From assembly GCA_963707065.1 (NCBI GenBank), contig CAVPPJ010000039.1, forward strand, positions 1 to 64,000: a DNA stretch of 64,000 bases, read 5' to 3'. Every line of letters begins with the position of its first letter. The stretch's first letter is position 1. Below, piece after piece: positions 8,690-17,006 of the stretch. The notes beneath the pieces were generated by a model. It was given only the letters and a program-made list of their open reading frames with translations, was not told the DNA's origin and did no database searches. Made by a program: the position numbers and the translations under genes. This DNA is from Palsa-506 sp963707065 (GTDB taxonomy: Bacteria; Actinomycetota; Actinomycetes; Streptosporangiales; Streptosporangiaceae).

Positions 8690-8887
8690 CGATGGCAAGC
8701 TAGAGTTCGGCGGCTGGATCTGGCGTTACGACCTGACCCAGCTCGGTCCCGACGAAACCAAAGTCACACCCTCCTATGACTGGTCGGCGGTAAGACCGGT
8801 TCCCACCAGCACATTCAGTTCCCGCCGTTCACTCCAGACCATCTCGACAACTCACTGAGCCACTTGGCCGCGATCGTCGCGCGCTAA
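8690..8887 (+). pseudogene. C-terminal relic of an SRPBCC family protein
   Basis: FGGWIWRYDLTQLGPDETKV, then SYDWSAV, continues after a frame change as QFPPFTPDHLDNSLSHLAAI and ends at TAA 8885-8887. The string RYxLxxLxxxxTxVTxSYDW...FPPFxPDHLxxSLxHL is typical of the end of polyketide-cyclase-like SRPBCC proteins. The 5' two thirds are missing and the rest is frameshifted. Confidence 0.6.
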
Positions 8888-8977
8888 GGACATCTTGCTC
8901 ACCTGCAAAACTAAACGTGCACCCTCCCGCCATTAGCGTGACTGACCACTGTCGGTGGCAGCTGCCACGCTAGGGCC

Positions 8978-9670
8978 ATGACAGCCATGACAACGCGGCG
9001 GTGGACCGATGCCGACACGACCTGGTTTGCCATCAGCGGCGTAGGGCCTGAGCTGGCGGCACCAGCCGAGCGCATTCTCATGGACTATCAGCGGGACGGC
9101 GACGAGTGGCGGCGCGGCTACCCCGCAGACACCCCGGGACTGGACATCTGCTGGCAGAACTTCGCCAACTGCGCCGAACTGATGCTGCGGCAGGCAGCCC
9201 GGCTGCAGCCCGTCCCATGGCGCGAGACTCTGCACGAGCTCTGCCGACGTACCAGCGGACGAGAGTCAGACTGGTGGCTGGCCGGCAGCACGGCCCTGGC
9301 CGTGCGCGGCGCGAGAATCAAGCCAGGCGACGTCGATCTTGTGTGTTCCGACGATAGCGCCCTCAGCCTGGGAATGATCTTCGCCGACGCGCTCATCGAG
9401 CCGGTTGTCTGCGACAGCAGCGGCTCGATCAGTGATTACTGGGGCCGCGCTTTCCTGACTGCCCGGCTCGAATGGATCGGTGCTCCCAAGGCTCGCGTCG
9501 ACTCACCCTCGCCGTCCGACTTCGGGCCCATCGCCGCGTCCCGGCTTGAGACCGTGACGTGGGAAGGCTGGCAGCTGCGGGTACCCCCGCTGGACTTGCA
9601 GCGTGCCGTGAGCCAGCGCCGGGGGCTCACCACCCGTGTGGCACTCATCGACGCGATACTCAGTCAATAG
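8978..9670 (+). CDS. Nucleotidyltransferase-fold protein, unknown role
   Basis: The 230-residue protein is intact amid decayed genes. Residues 97-120 (DWWLAGSTALAVRGARIKPG, then DVDLV) match the core of minimal nucleotidyltransferases: a G-S helix start followed by the DxD pair. The C-terminal half (WQLRVPPLDLQRAVSQRRGL, TTRVALIDAIL) looks like the helical part seen in AbiEii-like or aminoglycoside-nucleotidyltransferase-like proteins. The N-terminus (TDADTTWFAISGVGPELAAP) is not recognised. There are two possible starts, ATG 8978 or 8987. No toxin or antitoxin neighbour is visible, so a defence role would be speculation. Confidence 0.7.
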   Translation: MTAMTTRRWTDADTTWFAISGVGPELAAPAERILMDYQRDGDEWRRGYPADTPGLDICWQNFANCAELMLRQAARLQPVPWRETLHELCRRTSGRESDWWLAGSTALAVRGARIKPGDVDLVCSDDSALSLGMIFADALIEPVVCDSSGSISDYWGRAFLTARLEWIGAPKARVDSPSPSDFGPIAASRLETVTWEGWQLRVPPLDLQRAVSQRRGLTTRVALIDAILSQ

Positions 9671-9931
9671 GCGCCGCCCCGGCCCTGAGTGCGACACGCC
9701 CGCTTGTTATGCCAGTTCCGTGCCAGAACGACCGGCGAAACCCGGTCACGCACGGTCTCTCCGAGAGCACACTCGCCCTAGCTGACCTGCGAGACGGCAA
9801 ATCAGGCATGCCGCCCAAACGGCGTTCTAAGCAGTAGATCGCGCGTCCGAATCGCGCTCGGCTTCCCTCGCATGGTTTGTGACGATGGCCCGGCGTACCA
9901 TGCCAGCGATCCCAGGATGCTAGGGGGAGCG

Positions 9932-10285
9932 ATGGAGGGTATCGCCCCGATCTTGCACGTAGCTGACGCGCGAGCAAGCGTCGACTGGTACGCACAACTC
10001 GGGTTCGAAGTCGAATCGGAGCACGCCTTCGGGCCAGGCTGGCCGCTGTATGTGCGGCTGCGGCGCGGCCCGGCCCAGTTGCATCTGTCCGAGCACCGCC
10101 TCGACGGAGGCCCGGCCAGCCACGTCTACCTCTACGTCGAGGATGTCGACAGCAGCCTCCCGCCGGGCGCGGCGGCCGAGGATTGCCCATGGGGCATGCG
10201 CGAGGCCAGGCTGACCGACCCTGACGGCAACGTCGTGCACATCGGTTCTCCGCTCCCGAAGCGGGAACCGGCAGCACAAGCCTGA
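9932..10285 (+). CDS. Glyoxalase/bleomycin-resistance (VOC) family protein
   Basis: The 117-residue VOC fold begins MEGIAPILHVADARASVDWY after a strong AGGGGGAG site at ATG 9932. Two beta-alpha-beta-beta-beta modules are visible: the first through LYVRLRRGPAQLHLSEHR, the second through HVYLYVEDVDSS and REARLTDPDGNVVHIGSPL. The pattern (LGF...E near the start, DPDGN at the end) is that of bleomycin-binding/glyoxalase-like proteins, which bind a small molecule or metal. No operon partner is present. The substrate is unknown. Confidence 0.85.
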   Translation: MEGIAPILHVADARASVDWYAQLGFEVESEHAFGPGWPLYVRLRRGPAQLHLSEHRLDGGPASHVYLYVEDVDSSLPPGAAAEDCPWGMREARLTDPDGNVVHIGSPLPKREPAAQA

Positions 10286-10395
10286 TCGGCGGCCGTTCCA
10301 CATACGTGCCACACATCAGGGGCCGCTATCGCCGAGCAAGCTGTTGATCTTCATAAGGCATTACTTCGCTCGCGTGCTCATTGCGTGCCTATCGG

Positions 10396-10470
10396 CCTTG
10401 CCTCTGGCCTCACGGGCTCGGATCAGCGCCTCCCCCAATGCCGTCGCAATGGCCGCGTCTCGCTCCGGAC
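10396..10470 (-). repeat. Second copy of the integrase C-terminus
   Basis: About 70 bases here match positions 1-70 with only a few differences and read, on the - strand, as the integrase tail (RDAAIATALGEALIRAREA type). After the match the sequences diverge. It is a displaced direct repeat 10.4 kb from the integrase relic. The rest of the gap 10286-10755 shows no gene that I recognise. Confidence 0.65.
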
Positions 10471-10755
10471 TTGGCTCAAATTAATGCGCATCGGAGTCGA
10501 GGTGGATGCGGTGAAGGGCTTCATGAAGGTCGCGGGGCAGCGCCGGCGGCCGGCGACGGGAGGTTGTCCCGAGCTCGGTAGAACTTTGATGGCGGCGCCC
10601 GTGGTCATCATGCTTTCTGGTCCTCATTCTGGCTTGCGCCGCCGGCATTCTCGGTGAAGTGATCTTCGAGCGGGAGGACGCCCGCGGGCAAGAATGTCAG
10701 TCCCAGAAGTGAAGATGGGACCAGGCGAAACGTGAAGGCCTCCGAGGAGACAACG

Positions 10756-11546
10756 GTGAACACGGTCAGCTCACGCGACGGCACGACGATCGCGTACGAC
10801 AAGGCCGGCGAGGGCCGGCCCTGATCCTGGTCGACGGCGCGCTGACCGTCCACTCGTCCGGCGGCAAGTCGGAGCTGGCCAGGCTTCTCGCGCCGCACCT
10901 GACCGTCTACGGCTACGACCGCCGCGGCCGCGGCCGGAGCGGGGACACCCTGCCTTACGCGGTCGACCGGGAAATCGAGGACATCGATGCACTAATCGAC
11001 CACGCCGGCGGATCGGCGTTCCTCTACGGCCACTCCTCGGGCGGGACCCTGGCCATGCAGGCAGCCGTCCGGCTCGGCGGCAGGGTCAGCAAGATCGCCA
11101 TCTACGAGGCTCCGCACAACGACGACCCCGATGCCCAGGAGTCATGGAGCGAGTACCTCAGGGAACTGGGACAGCTCCTGGCCGACGGCCGCGGGGGCGA
11201 CGCGGTGGCCCTGTTCATGCGGTTTGTCGGCACGCCCGACGACCAGGTCGAGGTCATGCGCCAGGCGCCGTTCTGGCCGGGCATGGAGGCCATCGCGCCC
11301 ACGCTGGCCTACGACCACGCCGTCATCATCGGCGAGCGCTGGTCGGCGCCCGCCGACCTGGCTGCCCGCGTCTCAGTTCCGGCCCTGGTGATCGCCGGCG
11401 AGGCGAGCTTGCCGTTCATGCCCCACACGGCCCGGGCGCTGAGCCAGGCGATGCCGCAGGCCAGGCTGCGGATGCTGGAGGGACAGACTCACAACGTGAG
11501 CCCGGGCGTCCTCGCTCCGATCCTGGTGGACTTCTTCACCTCGTGA
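10756..11546 (+). pseudogene. Alpha/beta hydrolase, frameshifted near the start
   Basis: It begins with GTG 10756 after GAGGAG and reads NTVSSRDGTTIAYDKAGEGR. A frame change near 10816 gives an immediate TGA; the next frame continues as LILVDGALTVHSSGGKSELA to the end. The nucleophile elbow GHSSGG, YGYDRRGRGRSGDT, LVIAGEASLPFMP (acid) and GQTHNVSP (His) are all present, so the catalytic machinery is complete apart from the frameshift of one base (or four). Family length (about 260) is normal. It is either a recent pseudogene or a sequence error. Confidence 0.8.
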
Positions 11547-11572
11547 CATCAACAGGACCGGCGGCGCTTGAG

Positions 11573-11770
11573 CTACGCATACGACACCAGGGCGAGCCGG
11601 CCCCTTCCAGCACAGCGGCCGGGGCGCTGGCGCGCCGCCGCTTTCAGCGCCTCCAGCCCGGCCTGATCATGCGCCAACCCAATGTGCTCAATATCTCGCG
11701 ACCCGCGCGCGGCGAGGGCACGATCTGCGCTCCAAGCGGCACCGCCGACCGTTCGGGCGATGATCCTCAC
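11573..11770 (-). pseudogene. Relic of an IS1634-type transposase N-terminus
   Basis: On the - strand, RGSRDIEHIGLAHDQAGLEA followed by LKAAARQRP resembles the conserved EHIGSAHxxAELxxLxxAAR segment near the start of IS1634-type transposases. There is no continuation into a catalytic domain. The rest of the gap 11547-11915 shows nothing else recognisable. Confidence 0.45.
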
Positions 11771-11915
11771 TCACCCCCAACATGGCGGGATTCCGCTTAT
11801 CGGCGCGTTGTCCCGACCGGTGACACGGTAGTGCGCACCTGAAAGGTCGCTGCAGACCACGATCCGGCCCCGGCGAGCGGGCCCGGTGCGTTTCGCAGTC
11901 GGTGATTGCGGCCGC

Positions 11916-12596
11916 CTATCCCCAGATCGCGAGGTCAGCTTCGTTGCCCTCGGGATCGGCGAGAGTCCACCAGCCGGGCGCGTGGGCGTCGCTGACGATC
12001 CGGCCGCCGACCGCGAGCGCGGCGTCAATCCGGGCCTGAACCTGGTCGTGCGGCACGTAGATGTCGATGTGGAAGCGGTTGCGCCCGGTCCTCGGCGACT
12101 CCATCTGCTGGAACCAGAAACTCGGCCCCTGGCGGTGCGCGTCAAGCAGGTCCTCTTCGCCGGCTGCGGCGTAGCCGAGCACCGCGTGCCAGAACGGCCG
12201 AACCTTGGCGATATCCAGGGCGTCGATCGCGACCTGCACGTGCTGCACGGCCGCCGGGTCGGGCTGCACCTGCAGCCGGGCCGCGACCGCCGAGATCTCC
12301 CTGGCCAGGCCGGCGTCCCGGCTGGTAAGGCCGCGAATCTCGGACGTGCACAGCCGGACGGTCACGCTCTCGGGCCGCACATCGACGTCCGGGTCGTGGC
12401 CGGAAGCGGCCGCCAGCTCGCCGATGGCGGTGACCAGGGCCAGCCCGGCGGCGAAAGACCCGGTCAGGAAGCGGGCCGCCGCATACCCGCCACCCCACAG
12501 CACCCGCCAGTCAGTGACGCCGGGGGAGGCCGAGAATTGCGCTGCAGTCAGCCGGCCGCCCATGTTTTCACTTGCCGAGAACTCGGTATCGGTCAT
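11916..12596 (-). CDS. Pterin-4a-carbinolamine dehydratase / VOC fusion
   Basis: The 226-residue protein has two domains. Residues about 10-100 resemble pterin-4a-carbinolamine dehydratase (FLTGSFAAGLALVTAIGELA, then SGHDPDVDVRPESVTVRLCT, with the GHxPD-type His motif, and GLTSRDAGLA). Residues about 110-226 are a glyoxalase-like VOC domain (VQVAIDALDIAKVRPFWHAV, FHIDIYVPHDQV, LADPEGNEADLAIW). I used the ATG at 12596 (MTDTEFSASENMGG); the ribosome site is weak. Proteins of this architecture occur in actinobacteria, but their substrate is unsettled. It stands alone, with no pterin genes beside it. Confidence 0.82.
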   Translation of the reverse strand: MTDTEFSASENMGGRLTAAQFSASPGVTDWRVLWGGGYAAARFLTGSFAAGLALVTAIGELAAASGHDPDVDVRPESVTVRLCTSEIRGLTSRDAGLAREISAVAARLQVQPDPAAVQHVQVAIDALDIAKVRPFWHAVLGYAAAGEEDLLDAHRQGPSFWFQQMESPRTGRNRFHIDIYVPHDQVQARIDAALAVGGRIVSDAHAPGWWTLADPEGNEADLAIWG

Positions 12597-12812
12597 AGCT
12601 ACCACGGTAGGGTCCGCAGCGGACAATCGGCTTCCGGAATCGGCGGAGGTATGGAAATTCCCGGGCAGGTGCCCGGAGGCCGGCGCCCGGCCAGGACGGG
12701 AGCGCTCCTATCCAGTGCACGATCTGCACCGGCGCACCCGCCGGGCACCATTCATGGCCCGGCCTCGGTGACTCGCTGTCCGTCAACTGTCAGCCTTTGA
12801 TGTCGCTCCTGA

Positions 12813-13811
12813 TCAGCCGGCTGGCCCACCGTGACCGGCACCTGATCGGCCGAAGAAGTAGGCAGGTGCCTGGCTGAAGGAGGCCGGAAAGTCCGAGACA
12901 TATTGGTATTGAACGAAAGCGTTGCATCCAACTAGGGCGGCGAGATCACTGACCTGCGACGGCAAGGCATTGTGCGGCAAGTTCAGCACTACCAGATGGG
13001 CGCACTCCAGACCCAGTCCGACGAGTTCTCCTACATTTACGGCAAGATCCTCGAGCATGAACGGCCGGGTCAGGTCGTATTGATAACTGCCTCGCCACGG
13101 CGGATCGAGATGAACGACCGAGAGTCTTCGATCCGTACTGACGGCGGAAGCCAGCGTCGCGGGTCCATCGGCCAAACGGTATTCGACGACCCCGGCCAAA
13201 CCAGCAAGTGCCATATTGTTCACCGCGACGTCGACCGTCGTGCGATCATTGTCGACCGCTTGGACGCGGCAGCCAGCTTTCGCGTAGGAGTACGCCATCT
13301 GACCAACGCCGGCGAATATGTCGAGCACGCTGCCGTCTTCCTCCCCACGGCCACCATCAAGATCCGACAGGAGCTCAAGGGATGTGCGAACGATCTCCTC
13401 GGCACAAGCGTGCGGAGTCGTCTCCCGCAATGCACGTTGCGTTATCAGGTATCCCGACAGGAGCGCCTCGTTGATCGGCAAGCCGAAGAGATAACGCAGA
13501 TAACCGGGAGCGCCAAACTTTGACCCCATGGCACGGCAATAGGCGAGAACCGCGTCCGCGTGGTCGTCCGACAGAATGACGTCCCTGCCGACGGCATCCG
13601 AGAGCGGGCCGAACGGCAGCATGAGATCCTGCCGCACGTCGTCAGGGAGTGGCGGCACTGTCATAGCAACGCTGATGCTTCCCGGCCCGGCGCGGTGGAG
13701 ATACCGGACGCACGGCAGAATCGGCAACACCTGGCGGCGCCAGGCTGACAGGTCACCATGCCTCTCCAACAGCCTCTCAGTCGGAATCCCGCTGTCGTCG
13801 GCCCACGACAA
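12813..13811 (-). CDS. SAM-dependent methyltransferase, TGS1-like
   Basis: The 332-residue protein has a class I methyltransferase core in its middle: motif I VLDIFAGVGQMAYSYAKAG, motif II VQAVDNDRTTVDVAVNNMAL and motif IV VVHLDPPWRGSYQYDL. DPPW with a preceding FAGVGxxA resembles RNA cap guanine-N2 methyltransferase (TGS1)-like and related nucleic-acid amino-methyltransferases. The 130-residue N-terminus (MLPFGPLSDAVGRDVILSDD) is not recognised. The start appears to be TTG 13811 with a weak ribosome site, so the true start may lie inside. Substrate unknown; RNA or DNA base methylation is inferred from DPPW. Confidence 0.75.
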   Translation of the reverse strand: MSWADDSGIPTERLLERHGDLSAWRRQVLPILPCVRYLHRAGPGSISVAMTVPPLPDDVRQDLMLPFGPLSDAVGRDVILSDDHADAVLAYCRAMGSKFGAPGYLRYLFGLPINEALLSGYLITQRALRETTPHACAEEIVRTSLELLSDLDGGRGEEDGSVLDIFAGVGQMAYSYAKAGCRVQAVDNDRTTVDVAVNNMALAGLAGVVEYRLADGPATLASAVSTDRRLSVVHLDPPWRGSYQYDLTRPFMLEDLAVNVGELVGLGLECAHLVVLNLPHNALPSQVSDLAALVGCNAFVQYQYVSDFPASFSQAPAYFFGRSGAGHGGPAG

Positions 13812-13985
13812 AGAGTACCTGGACCACTCGCCTCACGATCGGGCTCCAGCGCGTTCCCGCCGCCAAGGCCGGCAAGACCGGCTGCACATCCCTACAGGAA
13901 TGTGCGTAGGTGCTTGCCACGGCCAGCTCCCGGCCGCAGAAGCCCCAGCTCCACCCGCCGCGTTATTAACGTCCGCCAGGCTCGT

Positions 13986-15476
13986 CTACAGGCCGCTTTG
14001 CGCGACCAGCCGTCCTGAGCTGATAGCGGCGGTGAACGCTTTGTAGTCCCGTTCGTTCTGGTCAGCGTAGGCGGCGGAGAAGTCCGCGATCGCCCGGTCG
14101 AAGGCATCCCCGTTGCCGAGGTAAGAGGCGATGGCGATCCGGTCGCCCCAGCGGGCATGGGCGCGGGCGAGGGTCGCGCCGCAGATACGCGAGTACAGGG
14201 TAGCTCCCGGCACGAGCATGCTGTCGATGTCCGCACCGCCCTTCCAGTCCTGGAATTGGCGCACATAGTAGTCACGGGTGACGCCGTCGAGCCCTTTTAT
14301 GCGAATCCAGCCCAGGAAGATGTCAGTTGCCGCCTGCATCAGCCGCTGTCCCGCCACCACGCGGTGGCCGTGGTGCGAGTAGGTGCTCTTGTCAATGAAG
14401 CGTTCGAGCACGGAGGCCTCCGCCTCCTTGATCTGCAGGAACAGCGGGTCGTTGTGGTCGCGGCCTACCATCAGCATGATGTAGCAGCGCGTCCCGACAC
14501 TGCCCACGCCCACCATCTTGTACGCCGTGTGGACATAGCGGTACTCCTCAAGAGGGTGGTGCTGGCTGCCGAGGGTGCGCCGGTAGGAGCTGAGCAGCTT
14601 CTTGATCAGCGGAACGGGGTCCTCCCATTCCGATCCCGGCTTTATCAGATCCTCGATCGGGATGATGATCGGCGGGTCGGCGACAATCCGCAACTCGCCC
14701 TCGACCTCGTCCGCGCGCCTGGCGAACACCCGGGTGCTGTCCCGGCTATGTGCCTTCTTAATGTCCCGCTCGAAAGCCCGGGCCTCCTTCTTGCTCACTC
14801 GTTTGACGCGGACTTCCTTGCGGACCAGGTTGAGCAGCATCCCGGCTTCCAGGTGGTCGTACCACGCGTTCAAGCCCCCCATCCCGGCGGCCTGGCGCAT
14901 GCGGTCCCGGTACTCAGCGACCCCGGCCATCACGACCGCGCGCCGGTCGGCCGGGGCAAAGCCACGGTCACGTCCCATGACCTCGAAACTGGCCGCGAGG
15001 CGCTTGACGTCCCATTCCCACGGACCGGGCAGGGTCTCGTCGAAATCGTTGATGTCGAAAATCATCTTGCGCTCGGGCGTGCCGAACAGGCCGAAGTTCG
15101 ACAGGTGCGCGTCACCGCACAGCTGCGCAGTCACCCCCGATGTCGGGGTTCCCGCCAGGTCGGCTGCCATGATCAGCGCGGCGCCCCGGTAGAACGTGAA
15201 CGGCGACACCAGCATCCGCCCGTAGCGGATGGGCACCAGCTCAGGAACCCGGCTCGCCGCCTGCTCCTCCAGCAGCGCTATCGGGTCCGGGCGGTCTGGT
15301 GCGGGCTCCCATCGTCCGTGGCTTGACCTGGGCGCTTGCTTGCGAGCGGCCCGGCCCCTGGCCAGACGCTCATCCACGGTCAGGTGCTGACGTCTCCAGG
15401 ACGACGCAAACGGCGCGATCCGTGCGCCGTCGGCTCCGGCGAGTCCAGCGCCGGTGGAGTGCGTGCTAGTAGCCAT
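13986..15476 (-). CDS. DUF2252 family protein
   Basis: The 496-residue protein shows the DUF2252 hallmarks: an N-terminal segment with RYGRMLVSPFTFYRGAALIM, then QLCGDAHLSNFGLFGTPERK, FDINDFDETLPGPWEWDVKR LA, and near the C-terminus YSHHGHRVVAGQRLMQAATD and YYVRQFQDWKGGAD. The fold is related to protein- and aminoglycoside-kinase-like enzymes; GDAHLxNFG and DxNDFDE resemble the catalytic and metal loops of that superfamily. Length is normal for the family. Biochemical function is unknown. It is monocistronic. Confidence 0.9.
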   Translation of the reverse strand: MATSTHSTGAGLAGADGARIAPFASSWRRQHLTVDERLARGRAARKQAPRSSHGRWEPAPDRPDPIALLEEQAASRVPELVPIRYGRMLVSPFTFYRGAALIMAADLAGTPTSGVTAQLCGDAHLSNFGLFGTPERKMIFDINDFDETLPGPWEWDVKRLAASFEVMGRDRGFAPADRRAVVMAGVAEYRDRMRQAAGMGGLNAWYDHLEAGMLLNLVRKEVRVKRVSKKEARAFERDIKKAHSRDSTRVFARRADEVEGELRIVADPPIIIPIEDLIKPGSEWEDPVPLIKKLLSSYRRTLGSQHHPLEEYRYVHTAYKMVGVGSVGTRCYIMLMVGRDHNDPLFLQIKEAEASVLERFIDKSTYSHHGHRVVAGQRLMQAATDIFLGWIRIKGLDGVTRDYYVRQFQDWKGGADIDSMLVPGATLYSRICGATLARAHARWGDRIAIASYLGNGDAFDRAIADFSAAYADQNERDYKAFTAAISSGRLVAQSGL

Positions 15477-15634
15477 GCTGGTCCCCAGTCATGCTGTCAG
15501 CTCGGTGAACAGCGTCCTCGCTCAGATGATCCGCCGATGATGCCACATGCCGGCTGGCAGTTCCGTTTCCAGTAGCTCTCGTCTGCACAAGGGTAAGCCT
15601 GCCGCGCGTGCTCGGATGCGGCAGTCTTGCTGCT

Positions 15635-16033
15635 ATGAAGCCGGAGGAATGGGATTGGTCCCGGACGGTCATAGACCACCTTGATCTGCACGCGCGGCGA
15701 TTCTCCGAGAGCGTCCGGTTTTACGAGACCGTCCTCGCGCCGCTGGGAATCCCGAAGCTCTCCCAGCATGAGGGAGCGGCGTGCTTCACGCACCTCAACG
15801 TCACCGACGCGCAGCCGCCAACGATGAACCTGCATCTATGCTTCCACGCCGGTTCGAAGGGCCAGGTCGACGCCTTCTTCGCCGCCGGAGTCCAGGCGGG
15901 CTTCGAGCCGAACGGCTTGCCCGGTTACCGCGACTACGCTCCTGGCTACTACTCCGCCTACCTACTCGACCCGGACGGAAACAACGTGGAAGCGCTCTAC
16001 CGCGACGTGGGCAATCCGGGCTACGCCGGGTAG
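15635..16033 (+). CDS. VOC family protein (glyoxalase-like)
   Basis: The 132-residue protein starts MKPEEWDWSRTVIDHLDLHA. It has one VOC domain with HLDLHARRFSESVRFYETVL at the first strand and helix, MNLHLCFHAGSKGQVDAFFA in the middle and YYSAYLLDPDGNNVEALYRD at the end. His and Glu residues are at the usual metal positions. Proteins of this class are dioxygenase- or glyoxalase-like. No substrate can be assigned and there is no clear operon. The 170 bases that follow hold no recognisable gene. Confidence 0.85.
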   Translation: MKPEEWDWSRTVIDHLDLHARRFSESVRFYETVLAPLGIPKLSQHEGAACFTHLNVTDAQPPTMNLHLCFHAGSKGQVDAFFAAGVQAGFEPNGLPGYRDYAPGYYSAYLLDPDGNNVEALYRDVGNPGYAG

Positions 16034-16210
16034 CACCTGGCCTGTCCAGACAGCCTCATGGCCTGCTGAGAGGCAGCAACTCTGAAGTGCCCACGGTCAG
16101 GATCAAGGCCGACCGCAGCCAGGTGACCGCAGCAAACGTCGAGGTTGAAGAGCTCATCCGCGCTGCTCACCCCGAACATGACGGGCGCTGCGGGCGTGGC
16201 CCTGCAAGCG

Positions 16211-16768
16211 CTAGGGCGCAGCCGCCAACGGCGGCATGAGGCGCTGCATCCATAGCGAGCTGATGTACTGACCGTCCTTGGCGGCGTACTCGCAGAATGT
16301 GCCTACCTCGGTAAAGCCGAACTTCCTGTGTAGCGCGACCGACGCCTCGTTGGGGACGGCTATGCCGGCGAGCGCGACATGAACCGGCTCGCGGGCAAGG
16401 CAGTCGAACAGTTCACGGTAGAGCGCTGTACCCACGCCCTGGCCGCGGCAGCCGACGTCGAGCGCGATGCTGACCTCTATGGTCTGCGAGAATGCCTCGA
16501 GGTCCCGGTAGCGCTGGCTGCCGGCGTAGCCCACGACCAGGCCGCCGCGCCGGGCCACGAAAAGCCGGTAGCAGCCGGTCGGGGAGAACTGCTCGAACCA
16601 GCCGCGCCGGTCAGCCACGCTGACCGGCCGGGTGAAAAAGTTGGCGATCGAATTCGCCGCCGTGTAGTTGAAGATCCCGACGATTCCGGGCAGGTCATCC
16701 TCGACCGCGGGCACGATCTCCACGGGATCCGAGGCGGCCGGCGCGCTGACCGGGCTGTCCGGCTTCAT
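16211..16768 (-). CDS. GNAT N-acetyltransferase, phosphinothricin-acetyltransferase-like
   Basis: The protein of about 185 residues has the GNAT fold. AVEDDLPGIVGIFNYTAANS begins the domain, VVGYAGSQRYR gives the central strand, and the acetyl-CoA loop is DVGCRGQGVGTALYRELFDC. Then come VPNEASVALHRKFGFTEVGT and a C-terminal aromatic stretch. FNYTxANSIANF and the NxASxxLHxKxGF pattern resemble the phosphinothricin/methionine-sulfoximine acetyltransferase group. I use ATG 16768; a GTG ten codons upstream (16798) is possible. The 200 bases between this gene and the next divergent gene hold no gene I recognise. Confidence 0.85.
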   Translation of the reverse strand: MKPDSPVSAPAASDPVEIVPAVEDDLPGIVGIFNYTAANSIANFFTRPVSVADRRGWFEQFSPTGCYRLFVARRGGLVVGYAGSQRYRDLEAFSQTIEVSIALDVGCRGQGVGTALYRELFDCLAREPVHVALAGIAVPNEASVALHRKFGFTEVGTFCEYAAKDGQYISSLWMQRLMPPLAAAP

Positions 16769-17006
16769 CACCCAACGGTAACTGGTGTCTGCGGCCACAC
16801 CGCCTGATCAAGGAACAGCTCTACGGCGCTCATCACCTGTGCGAGCACCGCGGCGGATGCGGACACCGCCGTCGCCGACGCGGTCCCCGTCCCGGCTAGC
16901 CGCGACGACGGGTCCGCCAGCTAGCGATCAGGTCAGGGTGAGGATCGGCCCCCGCTGCAGGCGCTGATCCGCCCCTGGATGCTGAATTGAGCGCCATGAT
17001 GGCGGG

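Noticed and set aside
8978..9670. Calling the nucleotidyltransferase-fold protein a toxin of an AbiE-type system
   Set aside because: No antitoxin partner is present and the core motif alone does not identify a toxin.
14157..15326. A long open frame opposite the DUF2252 gene
   Set aside because: It has no recognisable domain and lies wholly within an intact gene on the other strand; long antisense frames are expected at this GC content.
16040..16210. A short + strand frame (VPTVRIKADRSQVTAANVEV)
   Set aside because: It is under 55 codons, has no family match and no clear stop/start arrangement; not enough to call a gene.
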